The notes below the pieces were generated by a model. It saw nothing but the letters and a program-made list of their open reading frames with translations. It had not been told where the DNA came from and ran no database searches. The translations under genes were made by a program, and so were the position numbers. Positions 47,158 through 55,444 of a stretch of 64,000 nucleotides of DNA are shown piece by piece. How positions within the stretch are numbered: the first letter of the stretch is position 1; every line of letters starts with the position of its first letter. This DNA comes from a bacterium (lineage in GTDB: Bacteria; Bacillota; Bacilli; Lactobacillales; Streptococcaceae), in NCBI GenBank assembly GCA_905221215.1, contig CAJNCI010000004.1:1-64000 (forward strand). Direction: 5' to 3'.

Positions 47158-48087
47158 CTAGAACAAGGCTGAGTTTGGATCAACTCGTCTTGCAAGTAAG
47201 TTTGATAGGATAACCAAAAGCAAACCGACTACTGATTGGTAGAGACCTGCTGCTGATGCCATTCCGATATCCGCTGTCTGAGTCAAACCGTTATAAACAT
47301 ATACGTCCAAAACGTTGGTTACGTTGTAAAGCTGACCAGCATTGTGGGGGATTTGGTAGAAAAGACCAAAGTCTGCACGGAAGATATTTCCGACTGCAAG
47401 GATGGTCAATACGGTTACCAATGGTGTCAACTGCGGAATGGTTACATTGCGAATTCGTTGCCATTTGCTGGCCCCGTCCACTGTTGCTGCTTCGTAGTAG
47501 GTTGGATCAATTCCCATGATTGTCGCATAGTACATGACACTGCTATATCCAAAGCCTTTCCAGATACCTAGGAAAAGTAGGAGATATGGCCAGATACCCA
47601 AGTCAGCGTAGAAATTGATTTCTTTGAGACCAAGAGTTTCCAGTAAATGGTTGAACACCCCTTTATCAATGTTTAGGAAGGCATCTGTAAAGAAACTGAT
47701 GATAACCCAAGACAAGAAGTAAGGGAACAACATAGAAGTTTGGAAGATCTTAACCATTCTCTTAGAACGGAGTTCACTGAGGATGATGGCAATTCCTACA
47801 GATACAATCAAGCCAATAAAGATAAAGCCTAGATTGTAGAGGACAGTATTTCGTGTGATAATAAAGGCGTCTTTTGAACTAAACAAGAATCTGAAGTTAT
47901 CTAGTCCGACCCATCTACTATTCATGATACTATCTATGAAACCATTACTGGTCATGTGGTAGTCTTTGAAGGCAACCACGTTCCCAAATACTGGAATGTA
48001 GAAGAATAGAATCAACCAGAGTGCCCCTGGTAAAACCATCAAGAGAAAGATCCAGTTGTCTCTCAAGGTTTTTGAAAACTTATTCAT
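47158..48087 (-). CDS. Glycan ABC transporter permease 1 (NgtP1-like)
   Basis: 309 residues, LplB/MalF type, six helices, EAA loop 'YEAATVDGASKWQRIRNVTIPQLTPLV', ending 'NLLARRVDPNSALF'. First gene of the importer operon, directly behind a promoter with a perfect cre site. AAGGGAGGAAATT precedes the ATG. Confidence 0.87.
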   Translation of the reverse strand: MNKFSKTLRDNWIFLLMVLPGALWLILFFYIPVFGNVVAFKDYHMTSNGFIDSIMNSRWVGLDNFRFLFSSKDAFIITRNTVLYNLGFIFIGLIVSVGIAIILSELRSKRMVKIFQTSMLFPYFLSWVIISFFTDAFLNIDKGVFNHLLETLGLKEINFYADLGIWPYLLLFLGIWKGFGYSSVMYYATIMGIDPTYYEAATVDGASKWQRIRNVTIPQLTPLVTVLTILAVGNIFRADFGLFYQIPHNAGQLYNVTNVLDVYVYNGLTQTADIGMASAAGLYQSVVGLLLVILSNLLARRVDPNSALF

Positions 48088-48141
48088 AATTTCCTCCCTT
48101 TTTTATTTTGATATCCATCTAAAAATTCCTTTTTAGACTTT

Positions 48142-48166
48142 TGATAACGATTACATTATTAGTATA
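48142..48166 (-). promoter_or_regulatory. Importer operon promoter with perfect cre site
   Basis: Minus strand: -10 TATACT (48161-48166) followed by ATGTAATCGTTATCA (48142-48156), which matches the cre consensus WTGNAANCGNWNNCW at every defined position. It covers the expected transcription start, so CcpA should repress this operon on preferred sugars. The -35 is weak. Confidence 0.8.
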
Positions 48167-48202
48167 CTCCTATTTGCAGGTTAGGTTAAACTACTAATTA
48201 TA

Positions 48203-48242
48203 GAAAAAACTCCACAAATTATTTTATGTGGAGTACTTTTTT
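48203..48242 (-). terminator. Terminator after the GH20 gene
   Basis: ACTCCACA-TAAAATAAT-TTGTGGAGTTTTTTC on the minus strand, with A/T tails on both sides. It separates the ROK-GH20 transcript from the importer promoter. Confidence 0.85.
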
Positions 48243-48252
48243 AAGAAAGGGA

Positions 48253-48268
48253 TGTTTCACGGGAAACA
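48253..48268. other. parS-like site (one mismatch)
   Basis: TGTTTCACGGGAAACA differs from the conserved chromosomal parS sequence TGTTTCACGTGAAACA only at position 10 (G for T). ParB/Spo0J binds parS near the replication origin and loads SMC. It is intergenic, between the GH20 stop codon and its terminator. Confidence 0.65.
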
Positions 48269-48296
48269 CTCTGAACAAGGGACACTGTTCTTGTTT

Positions 48297-50177
48297 TTAA
48301 GTTGTATAAATGGTTGAAGCTGTCGCAATGGTATGCCACTGGTTAGCTGTTGTAGCTGCGAAATCCTTGTCTGCGTAGAAGTCAGTAAATGGCAAGATGT
48401 CTACTTCTAGTTCTTCGATGCGGTCAATTTGACCAGCCAGATAAGCCTCGATGCGACTTTCTGCTCGCTTAATGCGTTGCAAGAGTCCGCCCATACGGAT
48501 GTCAACTGTATCCAAGCCAAAGACCTTGTTTTCTTTCAGCCATTGGTGGCTAAAGAGGGCATGGAAGTGTTCAATCTCGTTTCTGAGTTCTGGTAATTCT
48601 TGTCTGGCGATTTCTTGCAAACTTTCTTTATCACCTTCTTGGTAAGCCTGACGAATACGTCGTCCCACATCCACTTTACTACTTAAAATCTGGTTCAACT
48701 GAGCCTGAGTTTCAAAGAGGTAAGCATACTTTCCTGCTTTTTCTTTAATCTCAGCAAGCGTCTCAGCTGCCTGAGCGAAGTGCGGTTTGTCCTGTTCAGG
48801 TGTAATGTGTCTGTCAAGAATCGGACAAAGAACATCCTGATAAAAGACATAGCGGTTAGGATTGATGCCACTAAGATTGCCTGGTAGGTCTGGCAAGAGG
48901 TTGGCAAGGTCAATCTGCATAAAGTCCTCAACCGATAGACCTGTATTGGTCTTGAAGCGAGCAGACAAACGGTCTAGGTTATTGCGGTAGCTGAGTTCTG
49001 CCCAGATTTGCAAACTTGGTAGGACAGAGAATTGGGCTGTTTCCCCACCATTATCCCCCCAACCTGTCACGATAACTTCTTTGATGTCATTGGCACGACA
49101 GGCCTTGTTCGCTTCAAGAGCGATAAGACGGCTGAAATGGTTGTTGGGGGTGAACCCAATCCACTTCCAAGCACCACCTGCAAAGGCAAGGTCATGACTA
49201 ATCTTGTGATGGTTGCGGAAGTTGCGATTGTATTTTTCCTCGCTATCCTGATAATAGTCCCAGTAAACCAAAGTCACACGGTCTTTGAGGCGGTCTAGGT
49301 AGACTCGCGTTTCCTCTGGAATTTCCACATCACGGTCGTACTGGCCATCCGCTGACATGAGTTTGAAGAACATATCACTCCACATCTGGCAGTGGAAACC
49401 GTACTTGTCTGCAATATCCAGTACGCGCTCCAAGTGTTGGCACATGAGGAGACTACGATCTACCACACCATTCAAAATCAAGTAGCGTCCCAAACCAACC
49501 AAGTGGGCTTCGTCCATCCCGATATTGACCTTGCGAGTTTGCAGTTTAGACAAAGTAGCAAACATGCCATCAATCAAGTCATAAACTTTTTCTTCACCAA
49601 TGAGGAGAATGTCCTCTACATCACGGAGCTCCTGCACTTCTTTGACACCCCATTTGACAAAGGCAGACAAGTGAGCCAAGGTCTGAATGCAGGGCACAAA
49701 GGTCATATCAAACTGCTGGGCATAGGCTTCAATTTCCTGCAATTCCTCAGCTGAATAGGCGCCACGGAAATAGCCAAAATAAGGTTGCCCCTCAATCTGG
49801 TAGGTGTCTTCCATGTAGAGCTCAAATGTTGAGTATCCCATGAGCGCCAAGACCTCAATCATCTGCTTGGCAGAGGCTACATTCAAAACTGCATTGCGCG
49901 AACAGTCTGCCATGTAGGCTAAATCTTCATAAGCCGCCTGTTCTTCAATTGCTACTTTGGCATCTTCTGACAGAGCTGTTACCAACAAGGACAAGGCGCG
50001 GTAGAGTTGGTGAGGTTTGCGATAGGTCAGTTGATAGTGTCCACTTTCACCCTTAATCGAGATAGAGGCTCGGTCAGACTGGGCGACTGCCACTTCCACA
50101 TCGGGTAAAGAGATATGCTTTGTCAGCAAGTCAATTGCCTGCGTTTGTTTGGAACTAAGTCCTGTAAAAATTACCAT
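48297..50177 (-). CDS. Family 20 exo-beta-N-acetylhexosaminidase, intracellular (GH20C-like)
   Basis: 626 residues without signal peptide. The catalytic Asp-Glu pair is in '[18 protein letters not shown]', preceded by '[33 protein letters not shown]' of the GH20 barrel. It would remove terminal GlcNAc or GalNAc from imported oligosaccharides. AGGAGGAAAATCA decides the start. Its ATG overlaps the end of the ROK gene. From memory it corresponds to SP_2141 of pneumococcus, which there lies far from the importer. Confidence 0.87.
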   Translation of the reverse strand: MVIFTGLSSKQTQAIDLLTKHISLPDVEVAVAQSDRASISIKGESGHYQLTYRKPHQLYRALSLLVTALSEDAKVAIEEQAAYEDLAYMADCSRNAVLNVASAKQMIEVLALMGYSTFELYMEDTYQIEGQPYFGYFRGAYSAEELQEIEAYAQQFDMTFVPCIQTLAHLSAFVKWGVKEVQELRDVEDILLIGEEKVYDLIDGMFATLSKLQTRKVNIGMDEAHLVGLGRYLILNGVVDRSLLMCQHLERVLDIADKYGFHCQMWSDMFFKLMSADGQYDRDVEIPEETRVYLDRLKDRVTLVYWDYYQDSEEKYNRNFRNHHKISHDLAFAGGAWKWIGFTPNNHFSRLIALEANKACRANDIKEVIVTGWGDNGGETAQFSVLPSLQIWAELSYRNNLDRLSARFKTNTGLSVEDFMQIDLANLLPDLPGNLSGINPNRYVFYQDVLCPILDRHITPEQDKPHFAQAAETLAEIKEKAGKYAYLFETQAQLNQILSSKVDVGRRIRQAYQEGDKESLQEIARQELPELRNEIEHFHALFSHQWLKENKVFGLDTVDIRMGGLLQRIKRAESRIEAYLAGQIDRIEELEVDILPFTDFYADKDFAATTANQWHTIATASTIYTT

Positions 50178-51052
50178 TGATTTTCCTCCTGTAGCCAATT
50201 GACAAGGGCACCGTAGAGATTGGCATCTGCGTGATAGGTGCAGGCTTGAATAACAGGTGCGACCGTGTATTCTTCGTAGGTATCGACAAAGTCATCGACA
50301 GCCTTCTTGACACCTTGGATAAAGTCTGGATTTTGGCTGATAGAGCCTCCCAGACTGATAACATCTGGATCGATGAGATACTGAATATTGAGCAAGCCTT
50401 GCGCCAGATTGCGGTTCATGCGCTCAATAGCTTCTTGACAAAGAACATTGCCAGCTGCAGCCTCTTGGTAAATCTTGCGACCGTCCCAGTCAGTCTGACC
50501 AGATTTTTCAATCACGTAGCGTACCATATTCCCAGTTGACGCTAGTTGCGACCAATTGTTGAGCTTTTCAGCAGGGGCAAGGGTTGTCATGTAGCCAAAT
50601 TCTCCACCCAGGCCGTGGCGTCCTCGGTGAAGTCTACCGTTAATAATCATGGCTCCGCCAATCCCTGTCCCAATCACGACACAGGCTGCATTTTCAAGCT
50701 CTGGATGAGCTAGCAATTCACTGAGCCCAACGCAGTTGGCATCATTTTCAAGATGGACAGGTAGCTGATAAGAGCTAAGCGCCTCATACCAAGAAAAGCC
50801 GTGGATATAAGGGACAGCACTGAATCCATCAATCACACCAGTTTCTTGATTGACTGCACCTGGAACGCTCATAGCAATCCCGCTATAATCCTGTTCTGAC
50901 AAGCGCTGGTCTAGCCAAGCTAGTAAATCCTCCAAACTTTCTGGCGTTGGGATGCTTGTCTTATCTAATATTTTCCCATCAGGAGTCAGACTAGCAAACT
51001 TAATACCAGTCCCTCCGATATCAACCGTTGCAATGGTCATTGTTTTTACCAT
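50171..51052 (-). CDS. ROK-family sugar kinase lacking the zinc motif
   Basis: 293 residues. ATP site '[15 protein letters not shown]', '[28 protein letters not shown]' with the catalytic region, and '[14 protein letters not shown]'. The usual ROK zinc signature CxCGxxGCxE is missing; the segment reads '[20 protein letters not shown]'. It probably phosphorylates a hexose released by the neighbouring glycosidases, such as mannose or N-acetylhexosamine. The ATG at 51052 has no adjacent Shine-Dalgarno; AGGAGG lies beyond a hairpin (51059-51093). A second ATG four codons in is also unsupported. Confidence 0.82.
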   Translation of the reverse strand: MVKTMTIATVDIGGTGIKFASLTPDGKILDKTSIPTPESLEDLLAWLDQRLSEQDYSGIAMSVPGAVNQETGVIDGFSAVPYIHGFSWYEALSSYQLPVHLENDANCVGLSELLAHPELENAACVVIGTGIGGAMIINGRLHRGRHGLGGEFGYMTTLAPAEKLNNWSQLASTGNMVRYVIEKSGQTDWDGRKIYQEAAAGNVLCQEAIERMNRNLAQGLLNIQYLIDPDVISLGGSISQNPDFIQGVKKAVDDFVDTYEEYTVAPVIQACTYHADANLYGALVNWLQEENQW

Positions 51053-51058
51053 AAAAAA

Positions 51059-51098
51059 GGGCGAATCAGCAGTTAGTTCTTACTTTTTCGCCCCTCCT
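51059..51098 (-). promoter_or_regulatory. Hairpin between Shine-Dalgarno and start of the ROK gene
   Basis: Minus strand: AAGGAGG then stem GGGCGAA (51087-51093) and TTCGCCC (51059-51065), then TTTTTT and the ATG. If folded, the hairpin brings AGGAG to about seven bases from the ATG; the same stem with its T-run can act as an intrinsic terminator. Either use makes it a control point between GH38 and ROK. Confidence 0.55.
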
Positions 51099-51137
51099 TT
51101 CTATCTCTTATTATTAGTTATCAAGCACGTTCAAATC

Positions 51138-53783
51138 TTAGATTTCTTCTTTTTTGATGAATTCTGTACGAATCTCTTGTGGTGAAATGAGGCCTCTATG
51201 AACTGGATATGGTCGTTCAAGTAGGTCAAGGAAGAGATGTTGACTTTCCGGTACACGTACATTTTCATTACACATATTGTAGTAACGAAGAACATAGCCT
51301 TCTTCATTTTCAGCTACCTTAAAGGCTGTCGGACAGATTTGCGGTATGCTGAGAACAGAATGACTCAAGAGGCTACCAGTCGCAGCCACGCTTCCTTCTT
51401 GTCTAGCAATCTGAAGGCTGGTAAATAGTGTCTGCAAAGCTTTAGCCCGACGATAGGCTGAAAAGCGTTCTTGGGCTTGGTGGCATTCAATCGCAAATTC
51501 GACTTCAAACTCACGCAAGCATTGTGCTTCTGGTGTTGGGAAGTAGCCCCAGTCACCCAACTCACCTGATGCACGCAAAATAGTCACGGCAATGGTGTCG
51601 TCTCCAAGAATTTCGTATTCATTCAATCCCTTGTTAGATACAGTCACACCTTTTTCATCGTCATACAGACTGACAAAGGCTTGTTGGTGTTGAGGATTTT
51701 CAGGATTTTCCCATGAAGCTGCTGGTTTGTTTGGTCGTGTCACCACTTCATAGATGCTTTCAGAATCATTGCTTGGACGTGTGTTATGAGTCTTGACTAA
51801 GAGACGGATACGGTGGTCTTTAGCAGTGTTAGTAAAGCGAGTCTTAAAGCGGATTTGTGGATTGTCAACAAAGACAGTCAACTCAGTTTCAAGAGGAATG
51901 CTTGTCAATTCTTCTGACCGTCCAGCCTCACGCTTCATAAACTCGATGATGCCTTTTTGCTCTTCTTCTAGCTTTTCATCAGCACTGACAGGCACTGTCA
52001 ATTCATGTTTGAGCAAAATTTTAGCATAGCGAGCTGTGTTTTCCAAGACCTCGTAGCCCTTAAGCTCTGCATAGATGGGCTCTGTTCCTTTTGGTTGGAA
52101 ATAGATATACTCGTTTCCGATGTCCCCACGGTCTTCAAAGCGGATAAAGTCTTCGTAAGCTTCGTGAGTTGTCTTGTCATAAACTGTGATGTTATCATCC
52201 ACACTGACAGTTACAAATGGTGTATCAATCACTCCGTTTTGGTAAATACCGTCACGGTGTTCTTGCTTTCCTTCAAGCAATTGGAAGGTAGCCCAAGAAA
52301 GCGGTGCTAGGTGAACTGGGATGGTCACGCGCACTTGACGAGCAATACGAGCTTGGCGGAACTTGTCTTTTGGTAAATCATACTCAAAATTAGCCCCAAG
52401 GTCTTCGATTTTAGCCTCTACAGGACGACCATCCAAGTCCTCGACACGGTAACTTGGCAAGGTCAAAGCTGCCATCTTCTTATAGCCTTCTGTTGGGTGC
52501 AATTCCTTGAAATCACAAGTCGCCACATCAATCACTGTGCTGACAGTATCGACCTTATCATGCAAGCCTGTGTTAATAACCGTAAAGAGATAATCACTTT
52601 GAGCCTTAGCTGTAGCAATTTTGCCCTTCCACTCGTTAAGAAGATTGCCCTTAACAAAGTTTCCGACTTGGTTGACCTTGGCAAAACGGGTTTCCATCTC
52701 ACGGTGAACTTCGTCCACGCTACAGCCACAGATGCTATCATGGGGTGCATTCTGCAAAAGTGTTTTCCAAGCATAGGTCAACTGGTCCTTGTGGTTGTGG
52801 CCCCCAGTGATAATAGTCAAGGGTTCTACAACTTGCTCTAGGAGGTTGCTATTTTCTTGGAAGGCTTGTTTGAGATAAATACGAGATGAAGAAGTGTTGG
52901 CAAGTGTGTACCAGCCGTCTGTTTCCTGACTGGTCAACTCACCTGTAACCGTTGATAACTGCTCTGGTAGGGCACTTTCCACGGCTTGAACATATTCATC
53001 AAAGGAACTATGAACAAAGGTTACATCTGGGAAGAGTTCATTTGCTACACGAATGGCTTCGCTCAGATTTTTCTGTACAGGTTGGTGGTCACAGCCGTTC
53101 ATCATCAACCATTGGTTGGTCGAAGCGTAGTCACGCACATCTGCCAGTTTTTGTTTCCAGAAGGTCAAGGCCTCGTCTTTATCAACTGGAATTTCATTCC
53201 CATTACTATACCAGTTGGCAAAGAGAATCCCGAGGACACGACTTCCGTCCGCACCCTGCCAGTACATTTCTGAAAACTGAGAAGTAAATTGCTCATCTTC
53301 AAGGACTTGGTTGTCAAATCCAATCGGTTTTACACCACGGCCAAAGGCTGCCACGTGAATGCCTGATTTCTGCAGGATTTGAGGAGCTTGTCCCATATTT
53401 CCAAAGGTATCTGGGAAGTAACCAATCTGGGTTGATTTGCCCCATTTAGCAGCTTCTTGCTGACCGATAAGAGTATTGCGGACATTGGCTTCACTTGAAA
53501 TCAAGTAGTCATCCTGCAAGATGTAAAAAGGACCAATTTTAAGTTTGCCTTCGTCGATGTATCGTTGGACTTTGTCGCGATTCTCAGGGCGAATCTCCAA
53601 GTAGTCATCAAGGACAATGGTTTGACCATCCAAGTGGAAGCTCTTGAACTCAGGGTCATTTTCAAAGAGATCAAAGAGATTGTCAAATAATTCCACCAAC
53701 TGCATACGGTGGCTTTCAAAAGGCAAGTACCACTCACGGTCCCAGTGACTGTGTGAGATAATATGTACGACAACATTTTCCAT
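51138..53783 (-). CDS. Family 38 alpha-mannosidase
   Basis: 881 residues, no signal peptide. The metal/substrate motif 'VHIISHSHWDREWYLPFESHRMQL' and the nucleophile region 'IGYFPDTFGNMGQAPQILQKSG' are complete; a long beta-rich C-terminal domain follows. It cleaves alpha-linked mannose from N-glycan fragments in the cytoplasm. GAGGTTTTACTTC before 53783 supports the fifth-codon start over the upstream ATG. First gene of a GH38-ROK-GH20 unit; the 195 bp upstream hold no promoter I can name. Confidence 0.9.
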   Translation of the reverse strand: MENVVVHIISHSHWDREWYLPFESHRMQLVELFDNLFDLFENDPEFKSFHLDGQTIVLDDYLEIRPENRDKVQRYIDEGKLKIGPFYILQDDYLISSEANVRNTLIGQQEAAKWGKSTQIGYFPDTFGNMGQAPQILQKSGIHVAAFGRGVKPIGFDNQVLEDEQFTSQFSEMYWQGADGSRVLGILFANWYSNGNEIPVDKDEALTFWKQKLADVRDYASTNQWLMMNGCDHQPVQKNLSEAIRVANELFPDVTFVHSSFDEYVQAVESALPEQLSTVTGELTSQETDGWYTLANTSSSRIYLKQAFQENSNLLEQVVEPLTIITGGHNHKDQLTYAWKTLLQNAPHDSICGCSVDEVHREMETRFAKVNQVGNFVKGNLLNEWKGKIATAKAQSDYLFTVINTGLHDKVDTVSTVIDVATCDFKELHPTEGYKKMAALTLPSYRVEDLDGRPVEAKIEDLGANFEYDLPKDKFRQARIARQVRVTIPVHLAPLSWATFQLLEGKQEHRDGIYQNGVIDTPFVTVSVDDNITVYDKTTHEAYEDFIRFEDRGDIGNEYIYFQPKGTEPIYAELKGYEVLENTARYAKILLKHELTVPVSADEKLEEEQKGIIEFMKREAGRSEELTSIPLETELTVFVDNPQIRFKTRFTNTAKDHRIRLLVKTHNTRPSNDSESIYEVVTRPNKPAASWENPENPQHQQAFVSLYDDEKGVTVSNKGLNEYEILGDDTIAVTILRASGELGDWGYFPTPEAQCLREFEVEFAIECHQAQERFSAYRRAKALQTLFTSLQIARQEGSVAATGSLLSHSVLSIPQICPTAFKVAENEEGYVLRYYNMCNENVRVPESQHLFLDLLERPYPVHRGLISPQEIRTEFIKKEEI

Positions 53784-53993
53784 GAAGTAAAACCTCATTC
53801 TAAATTTAAATTTTTATTGTTAACATTTTTGGATGTAAGATTTGCTCAATCAAATTCAACAAATCACCAACAGTTTAACTCTAAATATGTTATTTATCAA
53901 GAATTTAACTACGATTTGAGATGAAATTTGAAAGAAGTAAATATTCAGTTACTTTGTCTTAGTAAACTGACTAAAAACAAGTAAAATCCTAGA

Positions 53994-55274
53994 TTAACGA
54001 ATATCCAAGTAATCCAAGACCAACTCGCAGAACATCATGTTGGCCCAAGAGAACCATTCACGTGAGTAAAGAGTTGGGTCATCCACGTGGAAGCTTTCAT
54101 GCATGACACCTGTCCCACCATCGCAAGCAACCAGCTGATCCAGCAAGAATTTCTTCTCTGCCTTATCTCTTGTTGTCAAGCCTTGGATAGAAAGGGCAAT
54201 GGGCCAGATATAACGATAGAAGGTATGGGAACTTCCGAGTCCACTAGCATATTCTCCTTGGTAGAAATATGGATTTTCCGGGCTCAAAATAGTGCGACGA
54301 GTTGCTTGATACACTTCATCGTCAATGTCGCAGTAACCCAGATAAGGTGCAGCCAACAAACTTGGTACATTTGGGTCATCCATGATGCTGGCATTTCCTA
54401 GACCATCCACTTCAAAGGCATAAATCTTTTCCCCCTTGCTGTTGGTTGTGTAGGCGTAGTTTTCGATGCCTTCTTGAATCTCAGACTGGAGACGCTTAGC
54501 ATCAGCAATAATACTCTCGCTATCAGCTAGGTCTAGTTCTGCAAAGATTTCTTGCACGTAACCCAAGACTACTACAGCAAACATATTTGACGGAATCAAG
54601 TAGCTATACTGGCAGCAGTCATCACTCGGGCGAAAGGCGGACCAAGTCATACCTGTCACTGCAAAATCAGGTCCAAAGCCATCATTTACCAAGGTATCTT
54701 CCTTGCGGTCTGTATCTCGGACAAAACGATAAGGAGAGTTCTTGTGGTCTTGTTCTACCGTCCACAGATGGAGAATCTCCTTGGTCGCTACGACAAAAGT
54801 CTCATCAAACTGACTAGTCTCGCCAGTCTCTTTCCAGAGGAGATAAGCCAGCTGCAAAGGATAGCAAAGCGAGTCCACCTCATACTTGCGTTCCCAAATC
54901 CAGCCATTGAGGTCTGTATGATCGGTCTCGTGGTGACCCTTCCAGTTTTCCTCTATGTTGAAGGAATTGGCATAAGGATCCTTGAGTACCAAGGTCATCT
55001 GACGTTTGACCAAACCTGCAATGGTCTGACGCAGGAGAGCGTCTCTCTTAGCCACATGAAGGTAGGGTCTGAGTTGAGCTGTTGAATCCCGAAGCCACAT
55101 AGCAGGAATATCCCCAGTCAAGACAAAAGTAGAACCATCTTCTAGGATTTCAACCGTATTGTCCAAGGTATCTGTGTAGCAACGCTCGAAGACATCCACC
55201 CACTCTGGATGGTCCTTGGCCCGCTCTGCTACTTCATCTAGCCACTCTCTAACAATTTCTTTCGAATAAATCAT
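53994..55274 (-). CDS. Family 125 exo-alpha-1,6-mannosidase
   Basis: 426 residues, the exact size I recall for pneumococcal GH125 (SP_2144). (alpha/alpha)6-barrel motifs: 'TGDIPAMWLRDSTAQLRPYL', 'DHTDLNGWIWERKYEVDSLCYPLQLAYLLWK', 'AFRPSDDCCQYSYLIPSNMFAVV' and 'GGTGVMHESFHVDDPTLYSREWFSWANMMF'. It removes alpha-1,6-linked mannose from N-glycan cores. No signal peptide. GAGGAAATTGCACG before 55274 sets the start. Divergent from GH92. Confidence 0.93.
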   Translation of the reverse strand: MIYSKEIVREWLDEVAERAKDHPEWVDVFERCYTDTLDNTVEILEDGSTFVLTGDIPAMWLRDSTAQLRPYLHVAKRDALLRQTIAGLVKRQMTLVLKDPYANSFNIEENWKGHHETDHTDLNGWIWERKYEVDSLCYPLQLAYLLWKETGETSQFDETFVVATKEILHLWTVEQDHKNSPYRFVRDTDRKEDTLVNDGFGPDFAVTGMTWSAFRPSDDCCQYSYLIPSNMFAVVVLGYVQEIFAELDLADSESIIADAKRLQSEIQEGIENYAYTTNSKGEKIYAFEVDGLGNASIMDDPNVPSLLAAPYLGYCDIDDEVYQATRRTILSPENPYFYQGEYASGLGSSHTFYRYIWPIALSIQGLTTRDKAEKKFLLDQLVACDGGTGVMHESFHVDDPTLYSREWFSWANMMFCELVLDYLDIR

Positions 55275-55444
55275 CGTGCAATTTCCTCTTTCAAACAAGT
55301 TTCATTTTCAGTATATAGCTTTTGGAACAGAAAATACATACACAAATGATAGTCATTTTTCTACAAAATAGTTATCTTTGAAACTCCTTTTCTAAAGGCC
55401 CTCTTTTTCTGATATAATGTAGAAAAACAGCTAAAGGAAAGACT
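55275..55444. promoter_or_regulatory. Divergent promoter region of GH125 and GH92
   Basis: Plus strand: TATAAT at 55413-55418 before GH92 (AAAGGAAAGACT ribosome site). Minus strand: TATACT in the sequence GCTATATACTGAAA toward GH125. No perfect cre site is visible here, unlike at the importer. Confidence 0.55.
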
